This document shows positions 1 through 8,321 of a stretch of DNA of 64,000 nucleotides, one piece after another. Origin of the DNA: Cytophagaceae bacterium (GTDB taxonomy: Bacteria; Bacteroidota; Bacteroidia; Cytophagales; Spirosomataceae); contig JAIXWQ010000009.1 of the NCBI GenBank assembly GCA_027491195.1, positions 372,001 to 436,000 of the forward strand, written 5' to 3'. The translations under genes were made by a program, and so were the position numbers. How positions within the stretch are numbered: position 1 is the first letter of the stretch; each line of letters opens with the position of its first letter. Below the pieces are notes generated by a model, which was not told the DNA's origin, made no database searches, and was given only the letters and a program-made list of their open reading frames with translations.

Positions 1-1
1 A

Positions 2-586
2 TATGGATATAATCAGACCTTGTTCCCGATTGTACAGGGAAGCGTTTACTCCGATTTGCGTAAAGTATCAGCGGAATATATTGCCTCCAAAGGCGCTTTC
101 GGTAACGCCATCGGTGGTTTATCCGTGGGCGAGCCAGTCGAAGATATGTATGCAATGGCGGATGAGGTGACGGATATTTTGCCCAAAGACAAGCCTCGCT
201 ACCTGATGGGCGTGGGAACGCCTGCAAATATTTTGGAAGGTATAGCGCTCGGAATTGATATGTTCGATTGCGTGATGCCTACTAGAAATGCGCGGAATGG
301 GATGATTTTTACGACGCAGGGAATTATCAATATCAAGAATAAGAAATGGGAGTCGGACTTTTCGGTTATCGATCCACATTTTGTGAATGACGTTCACGGT
401 CAATATACTAAATCCTACCTACGCCATCTCGTTCGTTGCGAGGAGATGCTAGGCGCGATGATCGCGAGTGTGTGTAATCTTCGTTTCTATCTGTGGATGG
501 TGGGCGAAGCACGCAAAGAGATTCAAGCGGGCACATTTACGGCTTGGAAGAATCGTATGATTCCACAATTCATGCATCGCCTGTAA
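2..586 (+). CDS. tgt: queuine tRNA-ribosyltransferase, 3' part
   Basis: Tgt exchanges guanine 34 for a queuine precursor in tRNAs with GUN anticodons. The reading frame is open to the left edge (codons from position 2 read YGYNQTLFPIVQG), so only the C-terminal half is present; the TTG at 20 is not a real start. Visible family motifs are the base-binding MGVGTP segment and FDCVMPTR, which carries the nucleophilic Asp. The usual zinc site (CxCxxC plus a downstream His) is absent: the region reads DPHFVNDVHGQYTKSYL, and the usual IHNL is VCNL. From memory, Bacteroides Tgt also lacks the Cys motif, so this is probably a clade trait rather than decay. Convergent with the Lrp-type gene. Confidence 0.95.
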   Translation, partial: YGYNQTLFPIVQGSVYSDLRKVSAEYIASKGAFGNAIGGLSVGEPVEDMYAMADEVTDILPKDKPRYLMGVGTPANILEGIALGIDMFDCVMPTRNARNGMIFTTQGIINIKNKKWESDFSVIDPHFVNDVHGQYTKSYLRHLVRCEEMLGAMIASVCNLRFYLWMVGEARKEIQAGTFTAWKNRMIPQFMHRL

Positions 587-597
587 TTTTTAGGTAT

Positions 598-626
598 TTC
601 GCGCGACGAGGAAAACGCCGCGCGAA
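598..626. terminator. hairpin between convergent tgt and Lrp-type gene
   Basis: An 8-bp GC-rich inverted repeat, TTCGCGCG (598-605) and CGCGCGAA (619-626), with a 13-nt loop lies between the two convergent stop codons. There is no long T tract, so its role as a bidirectional terminator is inferred from position only. Confidence 0.4.
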
Positions 627-632
627 TCAGTA

Positions 633-1103
633 TCAAGGAATAGGCAATACCTTACTTTCTTTGAAAGAAGACAAGATCACCATCGTCGAAGTGGCAGCCA
701 CTTCTTCGATTTCGTTAATTTTTTCGAGCATTAATTTCTGGTAAGTCGAAATATCTTTCGAAATAATTTTCAACATAAAATCGCCAGAACCCGTTACGTG
801 GTGGCACTCGATTACCTCTGGAATTTGATTGATTTGCTTCACAAAAGACTCCGTCACTTGCTTCTTGTGACCCGTTAAAGTGACCGTCACAAAAGTACTC
901 ACACCAAGACCTACTTTTTCTCTATTCACCTGAGCGTGATAGCTTTGGATAATCCCTAAGGTTTCTAATTTCTTTACGCGTTCCAAAGTAGGAGCGGGAG
1001 AAAGACCAATTTCTTTCGATAATTGGGCGTTCGTGATCTTCGCGTTTTGCTGAAGTATCTCTAGTAATTTGTGATCAGTTTGGTCGAGTTTATTGATGCT
1101 CAT
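633..1103 (-). CDS. Lrp/AsnC family transcriptional regulator
   Basis: A 156-residue protein of usual Lrp/AsnC length. The N-terminal 60 or so residues form the winged helix-turn-helix (LDQTDHKLLEILQQNAKIT, then LSKEIGLSPAPTLERVKKLE). Residues about 70-145 are the RAM ligand-binding fold, with the typical GSGDFMLKI strand and a TSTMVILSS end. Family members bind DNA as dimers or octamers and respond to amino acids; the ligand cannot be told from sequence. It is transcribed alone, toward tgt, and its promoter region faces the tRNA pair. No target gene is suggested by the immediate context. Confidence 0.93.
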   Translation of the reverse strand: MSINKLDQTDHKLLEILQQNAKITNAQLSKEIGLSPAPTLERVKKLETLGIIQSYHAQVNREKVGLGVSTFVTVTLTGHKKQVTESFVKQINQIPEVIECHHVTGSGDFMLKIISKDISTYQKLMLEKINEIEEVAATSTMVILSSFKESKVLPIP

Positions 1104-1158
1104 ATTTTTTTCGAAAGCATAAATTTAGAGAATATTTTTACTAAAATTTGATTTCGAC

Positions 1159-1189
1159 TTGCATAATTCAATAGGAGGGCTTATTTTTG
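1159..1189 (+). promoter_or_regulatory. candidate promoter of the tRNA pair
   Basis: TTG at 1159-1161 and TATTTTTG at 1182-1189, separated by 20 nt, fit the Bacteroidota housekeeping promoter (-33 TTG, -7 TAnnTTTG). The -7 element ends 12 nt before the mature 5' end of tRNA-Gly, which suits a tRNA gene. Confidence 0.65.
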
Positions 1190-1201
1190 CATCCACAAAA
1201 C

Positions 1202-1274
1202 GCGAAAGTAGCTCAGCTGGTAGAGCGCGACCTTGCCAAGGTCGAGGTCGCGGGTTCGAACCCCGTCTTTCGCT
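1202..1274 (+). tRNA. tRNA-Gly (anticodon GCC)
   Basis: A complete cloverleaf can be folded: acceptor GCGAAAG/CTTTCGC, D stem GCTC/GAGC, anticodon stem CGACC/GGTCG with loop TTGCCAA (anticodon at 1235-1237), and T stem GCGGG/CCCGT with loop TTCGAAC. The discriminator is T, as expected for tRNA-Gly. CCA is not encoded. Confidence 0.97.
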
Positions 1275-1282
1275 CAAAACGA

Positions 1283-1303
1283 AAAAGCACCATCGGTGCT
1301 TTT
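1283..1303 (+). terminator. hairpin between the two tRNAs
   Basis: A perfect 9-bp stem, AAAAGCACC (1283-1291) and GGTGCTTTT (1295-1303), with a 3-nt loop. The T-rich right arm makes it look like an intrinsic terminator. It could also mark the processing point between the two tRNAs if they are co-transcribed. Confidence 0.55.
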
Positions 1304-1317
1304 AGTTTTACTAGGAC

Positions 1318-1403
1318 GCTTGGGTGGTGGAACTGGTAGACACGCGGGACTTAAAATCCCGTGAGCCGTAACGCTCGTGTGGGTTCGATTCCCATCCCAA
1401 GTA
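1318..1403 (+). tRNA. tRNA-Leu (anticodon TAA)
   Basis: A class II tRNA with a long variable arm. Acceptor GCTTGGG pairs with CCCAAGT, the anticodon stem is CGGGA/TCCCG with loop CTTAAAA (anticodon TAA at 1352-1354), and the T stem is GTGGG/CCCAT with loop TTCGATT. The discriminator is A, as expected for tRNA-Leu. It lies 43 bp after tRNA-Gly. Confidence 0.97.
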
Positions 1404-1419
1404 CAATTCAAGCGTCTGA

Positions 1420-1448
1420 AAAAGCCTTCCTTCTGGAAGGCTTTTTTG
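1420..1448 (+). terminator. intrinsic terminator after tRNA-Leu
   Basis: Stem AAAAGCCTTCC (1420-1430) with GGAAGGCTTTT (1435-1445), a 4-nt loop and a following T run. This is a classic intrinsic terminator 17 nt after the tRNA. Confidence 0.85.
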
Positions 1449-1511
1449 TTATCCACCGGATAGCTAGTTTAGGATTTTTCGTTAACTTTCCGCTAACTAA
1501 CTGTTCTAATT

Positions 1512-2672
1512 GTGATTCCGGCTATTTGTCTTATCGGTTTTTTAAGCTCCTTGTTGCTATTAAACTATGCAGACAAGGTGAACCCAGCAAATCGCTATCT
1601 AGCCTATCACTTTTTCTTAAATGCACTCTTTGGGATTGCCCATTGGGCCTCTGTAGTCTCTGATTCTGATACACTTAGAGCGATCTTCACGGTTCACTAT
1701 TTTCCCATTTATTTATTAAATACACCGTTTTTGTATTTTTATGTGAGAGCAGTGTTGACAGATCGAATCCATATTAATGGCTGGGATTACATTCACTTTT
1801 TGCCTTCCGTGCTCATCTTATTCAATATCGTTCCTTACTCCCTATTATCTTGGCCCGAAAAGTTGCAATTTGCGGTACGCTTACATTTTGATTCTGGATT
1901 GATCCACCAAGTGTATTTCCCTTTTGTTTCGTTTAATTTTTATTTTTTCTTTCGGTCTGTTCTGTCTTTGGCCTATATCATTTATGCAGCGAAAATTCTT
2001 CAAGCTGCCATTCAAAAAGGACAGCTAAAACAAGCGAAAGAATTAGAAAAGTGGTTGTGGGTTAACCTAGGGTTAGGGGCATTGTTTAATCTTTCATTGA
2101 TAATTTTTAGTATCCGGTCCTTCTATTTACATGATTTTTTATTGATCCTGGATGAAGAAGGCAAAGGCCGTGTTTTAGCCACAGTTATTATGGCCGCCTT
2201 AATGGTTTCAGTTTATTTTTTCCCCAAAATCTTATATGGACTTCAGTTTCAATCAGGAGGCTCTATTTCTGATTTAATTGAATTAAATGAGAAGATTTCC
2301 CAAGCCGCTAAATCGCAAGAGTTTTCTCGAGAAAGATTAAATCAAGTGGGAGATAAACTTCATCAATACTTACATAAAAAAAAGTTCTTAGTTCCCGGAT
2401 TCTCCTTGTCTGATTTAGTGAAAGATTTAGAGACACCAGAACATGTTTTAACGTATTATTTTAATAATCACAAAGGGATCACATTTCTCAAATGGAAAAA
2501 TCAACTCAGAATTGAGGAGGCTATTCTGCTTTTGAAGGCGGGCGAGGCGGAGACGAATACCTTAGAGAGTGTGGGTAAAGCTTGTGGGTACAAGTCGCGA
2601 TCTAATTTCATTCAGGCCTTTAAAGCTCAAACAGGGGAATCGCCATCCGCCTATCTGAAAAAATTGTCATAA
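1512..2672 (+). CDS. AraC family regulator with membrane N-terminus
   Basis: A 386-residue protein with a two-part layout. Residues 1 to about 240 hold six or seven hydrophobic segments, for example the starts LLLLNYADK, YIHFLPSVLILF and VIMAALMVSVYFF. Residues about 285-386 are an AraC-type double helix-turn-helix containing VGKACGYKSRSNFIQAFKAQTGESPSAYLKK. Membrane-anchored AraC proteins of this type are common in Bacteroidota and are assumed to sense an extracellular or membrane signal. The start is GTG 1512; an in-frame TAA lies at 1494-1496, so little N-terminal extension is possible. The following secreted-protein genes could be its targets, but nothing in the sequence proves it. Confidence 0.88.
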   Translation: MIPAICLIGFLSSLLLLNYADKVNPANRYLAYHFFLNALFGIAHWASVVSDSDTLRAIFTVHYFPIYLLNTPFLYFYVRAVLTDRIHINGWDYIHFLPSVLILFNIVPYSLLSWPEKLQFAVRLHFDSGLIHQVYFPFVSFNFYFFFRSVLSLAYIIYAAKILQAAIQKGQLKQAKELEKWLWVNLGLGALFNLSLIIFSIRSFYLHDFLLILDEEGKGRVLATVIMAALMVSVYFFPKILYGLQFQSGGSISDLIELNEKISQAAKSQEFSRERLNQVGDKLHQYLHKKKFLVPGFSLSDLVKDLETPEHVLTYYFNNHKGITFLKWKNQLRIEEAILLLKAGEAETNTLESVGKACGYKSRSNFIQAFKAQTGESPSAYLKKLS

Positions 2673-2776
2673 GCATTTTGTCTCTTTTAGGGGAATAAGA
2701 ACAAGCTAGTTGTCCGATTAATTTTTTTCTGAACAACATTGCCTTAATATTGATTTCTAGATTCAAAATCCTTTCT

Positions 2777-3379
2777 ATGAAATCAATTTTTACTCTTCTT
2801 ATTGTCGTATTTTTTACGTCAACGATCAATGCTCAATCCTGGAATTTCGAAGTTGGTAATAATAGCACCCGCTATGTTTTCACTAATTCTGCAGGTAATA
2901 ATCCAGATTTTTTAAAGGCAAGTTCCGGGCTTCATTTAGCGCTATCTCGGGAGAACAAATTATCAAAGGTGTTTTTCTATGACCTAGGGTTAACTTACAA
3001 TCAATACAATTCTGTAGGGGATGTTCAGAATATTCCTTTTTCTTATCAGGCGGATTTTATGGGATTGACAGGAGGAATCGGGCCATCCTACACAGGTCTA
3101 CATGGTTTGACTGTTTCTGCCAAAGCTTCAGCAGCGGTTCAAACTCTGATGAATGGCACGCAATTTTTGCAGAATCGTTACGTCGATTTAGCTGAGGATG
3201 ATCAATTCTCAGGGTTAAAGTTGTCTGTCGGTTTTACGCTTTCTATTACGAAAAAAGTAAATGATCAAATGTCCGTTTACACAAGTTTTCAACATTTAGA
3301 TACGAATACCTTCGGTACTTCCACGCTAAATTTCATTCCATCTACCTTTAGTTTTGGCCTAAAAATAGCCACTAAATAA
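2777..3379 (+). CDS. secreted or outer-membrane beta-barrel protein
   Basis: A 200-residue protein of unrecognised family. The ATG at 2777 is preferred to an upstream in-frame TTG (2750) because it begins a clean signal peptide (MKSIFTLLIVVFF, cleavage after NAQ). The mature part alternates polar and hydrophobic residues in strand-like stretches, with many Gly and aromatic residues (YDLGLTYNQYN, GLKLSVGFTLSI, TFSFGLKI at the end), which fits a small outer-membrane beta barrel. It lies 25 bp before the next gene and may be co-transcribed with the adhesin genes. Confidence 0.7.
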   Translation: MKSIFTLLIVVFFTSTINAQSWNFEVGNNSTRYVFTNSAGNNPDFLKASSGLHLALSRENKLSKVFFYDLGLTYNQYNSVGDVQNIPFSYQADFMGLTGGIGPSYTGLHGLTVSAKASAAVQTLMNGTQFLQNRYVDLAEDDQFSGLKLSVGFTLSITKKVNDQMSVYTSFQHLDTNTFGTSTLNFIPSTFSFGLKIATK

Positions 3380-3404
3380 TTCCTCATTCATCTGTTCTAT
3401 TCCC

Positions 3405-5972
3405 ATGAAAAAATTATTACTCTTTGTTCTATTATTTATTTCAGTTGTGGCAAATGCCCAAAAAGGCATTTCCTATCAAGCAGTCATCTTAGATCCAGCA
3501 AAAATTGAAATCCCAGGTTCGGATATTTCAGGCCAACCATTAGCAAATGGAAATGTGTGGGTGAAATTTGCGATTGTATCTGGATCGACATTGCAATTCG
3601 AAGAAATCCAACAGACGAAAACGGACGCCTATGGTTTAGTTAATTTAACCATTGGATCCGTGGCAAGTACAGCTTTCAATGCGATCACTTGGGATGCAGT
3701 TCAAAAATCATTACAAGTATACGTGAGCTTTGATAATGGATCTTCCTATACAAAAGTGTCAGATCAGAAATTAACCTATTCGCCCTATGCTCTTTTTGCG
3801 GAGACTGCGGGTAAATTAGGAAGTACTTTAGGGATTGCGGGTGGAGGAACTGGTGCTACAACGGCGGTAGGTGCGCGGGCTAATTTAGGTTTAGGAAACG
3901 TGGATAATACAGCGGATGTTGATAAACCAATCTCAACTGCGACAAAAGCAGCATTGGATTTAAAGGCAAACATCTCAGATGTGAATTCAGCTTTAGCCCT
4001 AAAGGCGACGGTAGCTGCTTTAGAAGCACATATGGCTATCACAGCGGATACATCCATGTTAGCAACAAAGGCAGCACTAACAGATTTGAACGATTATGCC
4101 CCTATTAATTCGCCTACCTTCACGGGTACCGTTTCAGGAATCGATAAATCGATGGTGGGTTTAGGTTCTGTGGATAACACTTCGGATGTAGCAAAACCTA
4201 TTTCGACAGCGACTCAGGAAGCTTTAGCTTTGAAAGCTTCAAAAACTTCCCCAGCCTTTACGGGAATTCCTACTGCTCCTACGGCTTCTCCTCGCACAAA
4301 TTCAACACAAATTGCGACTACAGCCTACACGGACGCAGCCGTTTCTGCAGCATTAGCTTCCTCAGGTGTGGCGGATAATTCAATTACTTCTGTGAAAATT
4401 GTCGATGGTACAATTGCCACAGTTGATTTAGCCAACAGCTCTGTGACAGATGCGAAAATAGCAAATGTGTCAAGCTCAAAAATGACAGGTGTACTTTCAT
4501 TGGCAAATGGTGGAACCGGCCAAACTTCATTAGCGAATTTCAAAGGAGAATTGGGATTAACTAGTAATAATGTAGCCATCGGTTCGCAAGCAGGAACACC
4601 TAATCAAGGTGTCAACGCGAATACTGTTGCCATAGGAGGTGGAGCAGGAAATTCCGGTCAAGGTCAAAGCGCTATCGGTATTGGTTATGTCGCAGGTTAT
4701 GCGAATCAGGGAGCTAACGGAATTGCGATAGGAAGTAATACCGCTCAATCAAACCAAGCAAGTCAAGCAGTTGCTTTGGGCTATGCTGCAGGTCAGTATG
4801 GTCAAGGTCAAAATGCGGTAGCCATTGGATCATTTGCTGGCAATAATGCACAAGTAGCAAACAGTATTGCCTTAAATGCAACTGGAGCGAGTTTAAATCC
4901 GACAAACGCAGGTTTTTATGTGAATCCTGTACGTTCAACTACGGCAACCTCTAATTTATTGTATTATAATACTTCAACTAAAGAGATAACAACAGGTACA
5001 GGTAGTTTTGTCGATTTAACAACCAATCAAACGATTGCAGGGGTAAAAACATTTAGTTCTAATATCTCTGTAAATGGGGTGACTGTAGGTCGTGGTAATG
5101 GTAATAATGATGAAAGTGTGGCAATCGGACAAGGGGCAATGGGTTCATCAAATGTAAACGGAAAAAGAAATACAGCCGTTGGTGCCGGCGCAATGCGCAG
5201 TTATAATGGCACATATTGGGATAATAATACAAGTGTTGGTTATTGGAATATGCCAAGTTTAACATCTGGAAATGGGAATACATCTGTCGGAGCTGAATCA
5301 ATGTTGAATTTATTGACTGGGACGCAAAACACCTCAATAGGTAATCAATCCTTAATAAACGTATTAGGAAATAATAACGTAGGAGTGGGAAAAAGAGCAG
5401 GACAAACAATCACGACAGGATCACAAAATACTATAATTGGAACAGATGCAGATGTTTCATCCGCCACATTATCGAATGCGACAGCTCTAGGTTATGGTGC
5501 AAACGTTGCGGCGAGTAATACTATTCAATTAGGTAATTCGAATGTCACCAATGTGAAGACGAGTGGAACTATAACAGCAGGTGCAGTTACTTATCCCAAT
5601 GTAGACGGAACGGCAGGTCAAGTGTTAACAGCAAATGCAAATGGGGTTCCTACTTGGCAAACTATAACAACAAAAACATATGATGATTGGCCATTTATTT
5701 CAGCAGCTAATCTATATCGTTATTCTGGTTACATAATTGCTACCCAACATGGAAGTATGCCTGATTTTCCTGAAAATTTGCCTGATGGGTTTACGTTGAC
5801 AATATGTAATTACAGCAATTTTACATGGACTTCTAATACTTTAACAAGTACTAAGTTTTATACAAGTTCAAGTGGAAATGGTGGTGTCACATCCTTTTCT
5901 ATTGATCCTGGTGCAGCAGTTAATGTGTATGTAATTACAACTAGTGGTCAAAAAAGGTATTACATTAAATAA
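3405..5972 (+). CDS. secreted fibre-like protein with tail-fibre and YadA-head repeats
   Basis: An 855-residue secreted protein built from modules. It has a signal peptide (cleavage near ANAQ, residue 19) and an N-terminal domain (about 20-130) shared with the next gene. Next come phage tail-fibre-type repeats (ARANLGLGNVDNTADVDKPIS and a second LGSVDNTSDVAKPIS copy). Two stretches of YadA-head-like repeats follow, about residues 387-490 (VAIGSQAG, AIGIGYVAG, VALGYAAG) and 570-735 (TAVGAGAM, TSVGAESM, TSIGNQSL, NVGVGKRAG). The C-terminus looks like a small beta domain. Such repeats form trimeric left-handed beta rolls in adhesins. No YadA anchor barrel or clear T9SS sorting domain is seen, so surface attachment is unexplained. 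Confidence 0.85.
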   Translation: MKKLLLFVLLFISVVANAQKGISYQAVILDPAKIEIPGSDISGQPLANGNVWVKFAIVSGSTLQFEEIQQTKTDAYGLVNLTIGSVASTAFNAITWDAVQKSLQVYVSFDNGSSYTKVSDQKLTYSPYALFAETAGKLGSTLGIAGGGTGATTAVGARANLGLGNVDNTADVDKPISTATKAALDLKANISDVNSALALKATVAALEAHMAITADTSMLATKAALTDLNDYAPINSPTFTGTVSGIDKSMVGLGSVDNTSDVAKPISTATQEALALKASKTSPAFTGIPTAPTASPRTNSTQIATTAYTDAAVSAALASSGVADNSITSVKIVDGTIATVDLANSSVTDAKIANVSSSKMTGVLSLANGGTGQTSLANFKGELGLTSNNVAIGSQAGTPNQGVNANTVAIGGGAGNSGQGQSAIGIGYVAGYANQGANGIAIGSNTAQSNQASQAVALGYAAGQYGQGQNAVAIGSFAGNNAQVANSIALNATGASLNPTNAGFYVNPVRSTTATSNLLYYNTSTKEITTGTGSFVDLTTNQTIAGVKTFSSNISVNGVTVGRGNGNNDESVAIGQGAMGSSNVNGKRNTAVGAGAMRSYNGTYWDNNTSVGYWNMPSLTSGNGNTSVGAESMLNLLTGTQNTSIGNQSLINVLGNNNVGVGKRAGQTITTGSQNTIIGTDADVSSATLSNATALGYGANVAASNTIQLGNSNVTNVKTSGTITAGAVTYPNVDGTAGQVLTANANGVPTWQTITTKTYDDWPFISAANLYRYSGYIIATQHGSMPDFPENLPDGFTLTICNYSNFTWTSNTLTSTKFYTSSSGNGGVTSFSIDPGAAVNVYVITTSGQKRYYIK

Positions 5973-5989
5973 CCTCTTCTTGATTTAAT

Positions 5990-6022
5990 AAAAAAGCCTT
6001 CTCTAACGGGAAGGCTTTTTTT
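5990..6022 (+). terminator. intrinsic terminator after the first fibre gene
   Basis: A perfect 12-bp stem, AAAAAAGCCTTC (5990-6001) and GAAGGCTTTTTT (6010-6021), with an 8-nt loop and a T run. It separates the 3405-5972 gene from the next transcription unit. Confidence 0.88.
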
Positions 6023-6037
6023 ATTTTCGCCACTTTC

Positions 6038-6067
6038 TTTGCACTACGCAAATTCCTACTACCTTTG
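6038..6067 (+). promoter_or_regulatory. candidate promoter for the second adhesin operon
   Basis: TTTG at 6038-6041, 18 nt, then TACCTTTG at 6060-6067 matches the Bacteroidota -33/-7 consensus. It sits just after the terminator and about 80 bp before the ATG at 6149, so it would drive the 6149-12065 pair. Confidence 0.65.
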
Positions 6068-6148
6068 TTATCAACACAATACCATCAATTTATAATCGTA
6101 TTGCTTCTTAACCACTAATAAGCAATCTGTTCTGTTTAAAGATTGCTT

Positions 6149-8320
6149 ATGAAAAATTATTTCATACTCGCAGCCCTGCTGTGTGTTTTCCATGCTGCGT
6201 ACGCGCAAACTCCCCTTAAGACGATTAATTACCAGGCCCTGATTGTGGATCCTGCGGCCATTGAATTGCCCGGAAATGCGGTGCAGGCACAGCTGTATTT
6301 GAATAAGGAGGTGTGGGTGAAGTTTGGGATTTATGCGGGGACGACCTTGCAGTTTGAGGAAGTGCACAAGACAAAGACGGATGGCTATGGGCTGATAAAT
6401 TTGGAGATCGGGGCGGGGGAGAATACCGTTGCGGCGGGGACTTTTGGGTCGATCAACTGGGGTACTTCCCTAATGAAGTTAATGACGCAGGTGAGTTTTG
6501 ATTTGGGTGGCAAATACACCGAGGTCAGCAATCGCGGCCTAAATTACTTACCCTATGCGCATTTTTCGGAGGAGGCAGGGAGGCTGAGTAAAACATTATT
6601 ACTTACCTCAGGGGGAACTGGGGCAACGAGTGCACCAGCCGCCCGTGCGAATTTAGGCCTTGGAAATGTAGACAATACGGCGGATATGGACAAGCCAGTG
6701 TCGGGCTTGGTTTTGGCAGAATTAAACAACAAAGAATCTCTTTTTAATAAATCTACTTCCATTCTTGCGGACTCCGCATCCTCTATAAAATACCCCACAG
6801 TAAAGGCAATTAAGCAATATGTGGACGATCGTTTGCCAAAAGAAACAGTCTCTAGTCAAGCAAACTCAGCAAACTTAGCAGCGAAGGCCACGACTCTGGA
6901 AACACCTCGCACCATCAATGGGGTGCCTTTTGATGGATCCGCTAATATTTCCATTCCGATCGACGCGGGGGTATTGACAGGAATTATTCCGATTGCGAAA
7001 GGAGGAACGGGAGCAATAAGTGCACCGGAGGCTCGAACAAATTTGGGGCTGAAAATTGGAGTCGATGTCCAAGCGCCTTTAGTGGCGGGGATTGATTATT
7101 CACGTCCTTTGATTGCCGGTATAGATTACCAACGACCGTTGTTAGCAGGCGTCGATTTTCAAATCCCATTGCGGCCTGGTATTGATGTACAAGCACCGTT
7201 AGTTGCAGGAACTGACTATCAGTCACCTCTGATTGCGGGAACGGATTATCAAGTTCCGTTAGTTGCCGGTACTGATTACCAAGTTCCATTACTAGCAGGA
7301 ACTGACTATCAAGCTCCTCTAATAGCTGGATCAGGAATCGTTCTCTCTGGAAATTCAATTGGAGTCTCGGGATTAACAACAGCTAATTTATCTGCAACAG
7401 CGAGTATTACAAATGGGCAATTAGCGAATTCTCAGTTGACATTAGGATCAACGATAGCCAGCTTGGGTGGAACTTACACTAATTTAACTGGCTTTGCTTC
7501 TATCACTTCTTCGAACTTTGTGGGGGATCTAACTGGAAACGCAAGCACGGCCGCAACTGCCCTAACAGCAAATACGGCGAGCACGGCTATTAGTGCAACT
7601 TTTGCAACGACAGCCACTACAGCCACAACAGCCCTAACCGCAAACACCGCCACCACCCTCACCACACCCCAAACGATCTTTGGCTTCCCCTTCGATGGAA
7701 GTGCCTCCATCTCAGGAATTTTATCACCGACTTACGGAGGAACCGGCGTAAACAATGGCAATAAATCCATCACCTTGGGCGGCGATTTAATCACCTCTGG
7801 GAACTATTCCACCACGATAATCACCACAGGTAATACGACGATTAGTTTGCCTACTTCCGGAACTTTGGCAACTTTAGCTGGGACTGAAACCTTAACGAAC
7901 AAGACCTTTGTGAATTCAAGTTTAACCGGCGCCTTAACGCTTGGCGGAACGACATTTCCATCCAGCTCGGGTGCCACGGGTCAGGTCCTGAGTTTAACAT
8001 CGGCTGGTGTGGCAAGTTGGACAAGTATATTGAAGGATGGTTTTGACGAGACGGCTTCGAATGGTTCTGCTGGAACGATGACGACAACCACCGCTGGCCA
8101 AACCAATTTTACCTTGACCCAAGCCCCTCATTCGACGTCTAGTCTTAAGATGTACATTAATGGGATTTTGATTAGTCAAAATGCCTATGCATACAAGACA
8201 TCCAGTTCTTTTGCGTCAGATGCGACGGTGCCTACTCCTTATTTGGCCTATATCAATGCAAAAAATGGCACCTACTTAATTGCGGTAGGTGATCGAGTTC
8301 AATTCGTTTATTCGTACTAG
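6149..8320 (+). CDS. secreted fibre-like protein with decapeptide repeats
   Basis: A 723-residue protein and paralogue of the 3405-5972 product. Both have a signal peptide followed by the same N-terminal domain (INYQALIVDPAAIELPG here, ISYQAVILDPAKIEIPG there; both keep VWVKFxI and TLQFEE) and then an ARANLGLGNVDNTAD segment. It then diverges into nine decapeptide repeats (7067-7336), an Ala/Thr-rich stretch (about 7530-7660) and a C-terminal domain ending DRVQFVYSY. ATG 6149 is chosen over an in-frame TTG at 6143 because it begins the signal peptide MKNYFILAALLCVFH. It is probably an extracellular fibre or adhesin. The next gene starts 1 bp after its stop, so they are an operon. Confidence 0.85.
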   Translation: MKNYFILAALLCVFHAAYAQTPLKTINYQALIVDPAAIELPGNAVQAQLYLNKEVWVKFGIYAGTTLQFEEVHKTKTDGYGLINLEIGAGENTVAAGTFGSINWGTSLMKLMTQVSFDLGGKYTEVSNRGLNYLPYAHFSEEAGRLSKTLLLTSGGTGATSAPAARANLGLGNVDNTADMDKPVSGLVLAELNNKESLFNKSTSILADSASSIKYPTVKAIKQYVDDRLPKETVSSQANSANLAAKATTLETPRTINGVPFDGSANISIPIDAGVLTGIIPIAKGGTGAISAPEARTNLGLKIGVDVQAPLVAGIDYSRPLIAGIDYQRPLLAGVDFQIPLRPGIDVQAPLVAGTDYQSPLIAGTDYQVPLVAGTDYQVPLLAGTDYQAPLIAGSGIVLSGNSIGVSGLTTANLSATASITNGQLANSQLTLGSTIASLGGTYTNLTGFASITSSNFVGDLTGNASTAATALTANTASTAISATFATTATTATTALTANTATTLTTPQTIFGFPFDGSASISGILSPTYGGTGVNNGNKSITLGGDLITSGNYSTTIITTGNTTISLPTSGTLATLAGTETLTNKTFVNSSLTGALTLGGTTFPSSSGATGQVLSLTSAGVASWTSILKDGFDETASNGSAGTMTTTTAGQTNFTLTQAPHSTSSLKMYINGILISQNAYAYKTSSSFASDATVPTPYLAYINAKNGTYLIAVGDRVQFVYSY
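7067..7336 (+). repeat. nine 30-bp tandem repeats encoding decapeptides
   Basis: Nine consecutive in-frame 30-bp units encode a decapeptide of consensus YQxPLxAGTD (for example YQVPLVAGTD, YQSPLIAGTD, FQIPLRPGID). The central copies are most alike and the outer ones most diverged, as expected if units were added in the middle. The period is exact over 270 bp. Confidence 0.95.
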
Positions 8321-8321
8321 G

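Noticed and set aside
2-586. tgt as a pseudogene because of the missing zinc site
   Set aside because: The frame is intact, catalytic motifs are kept, and Bacteroides Tgt also lacks the Cys motif (recalled).
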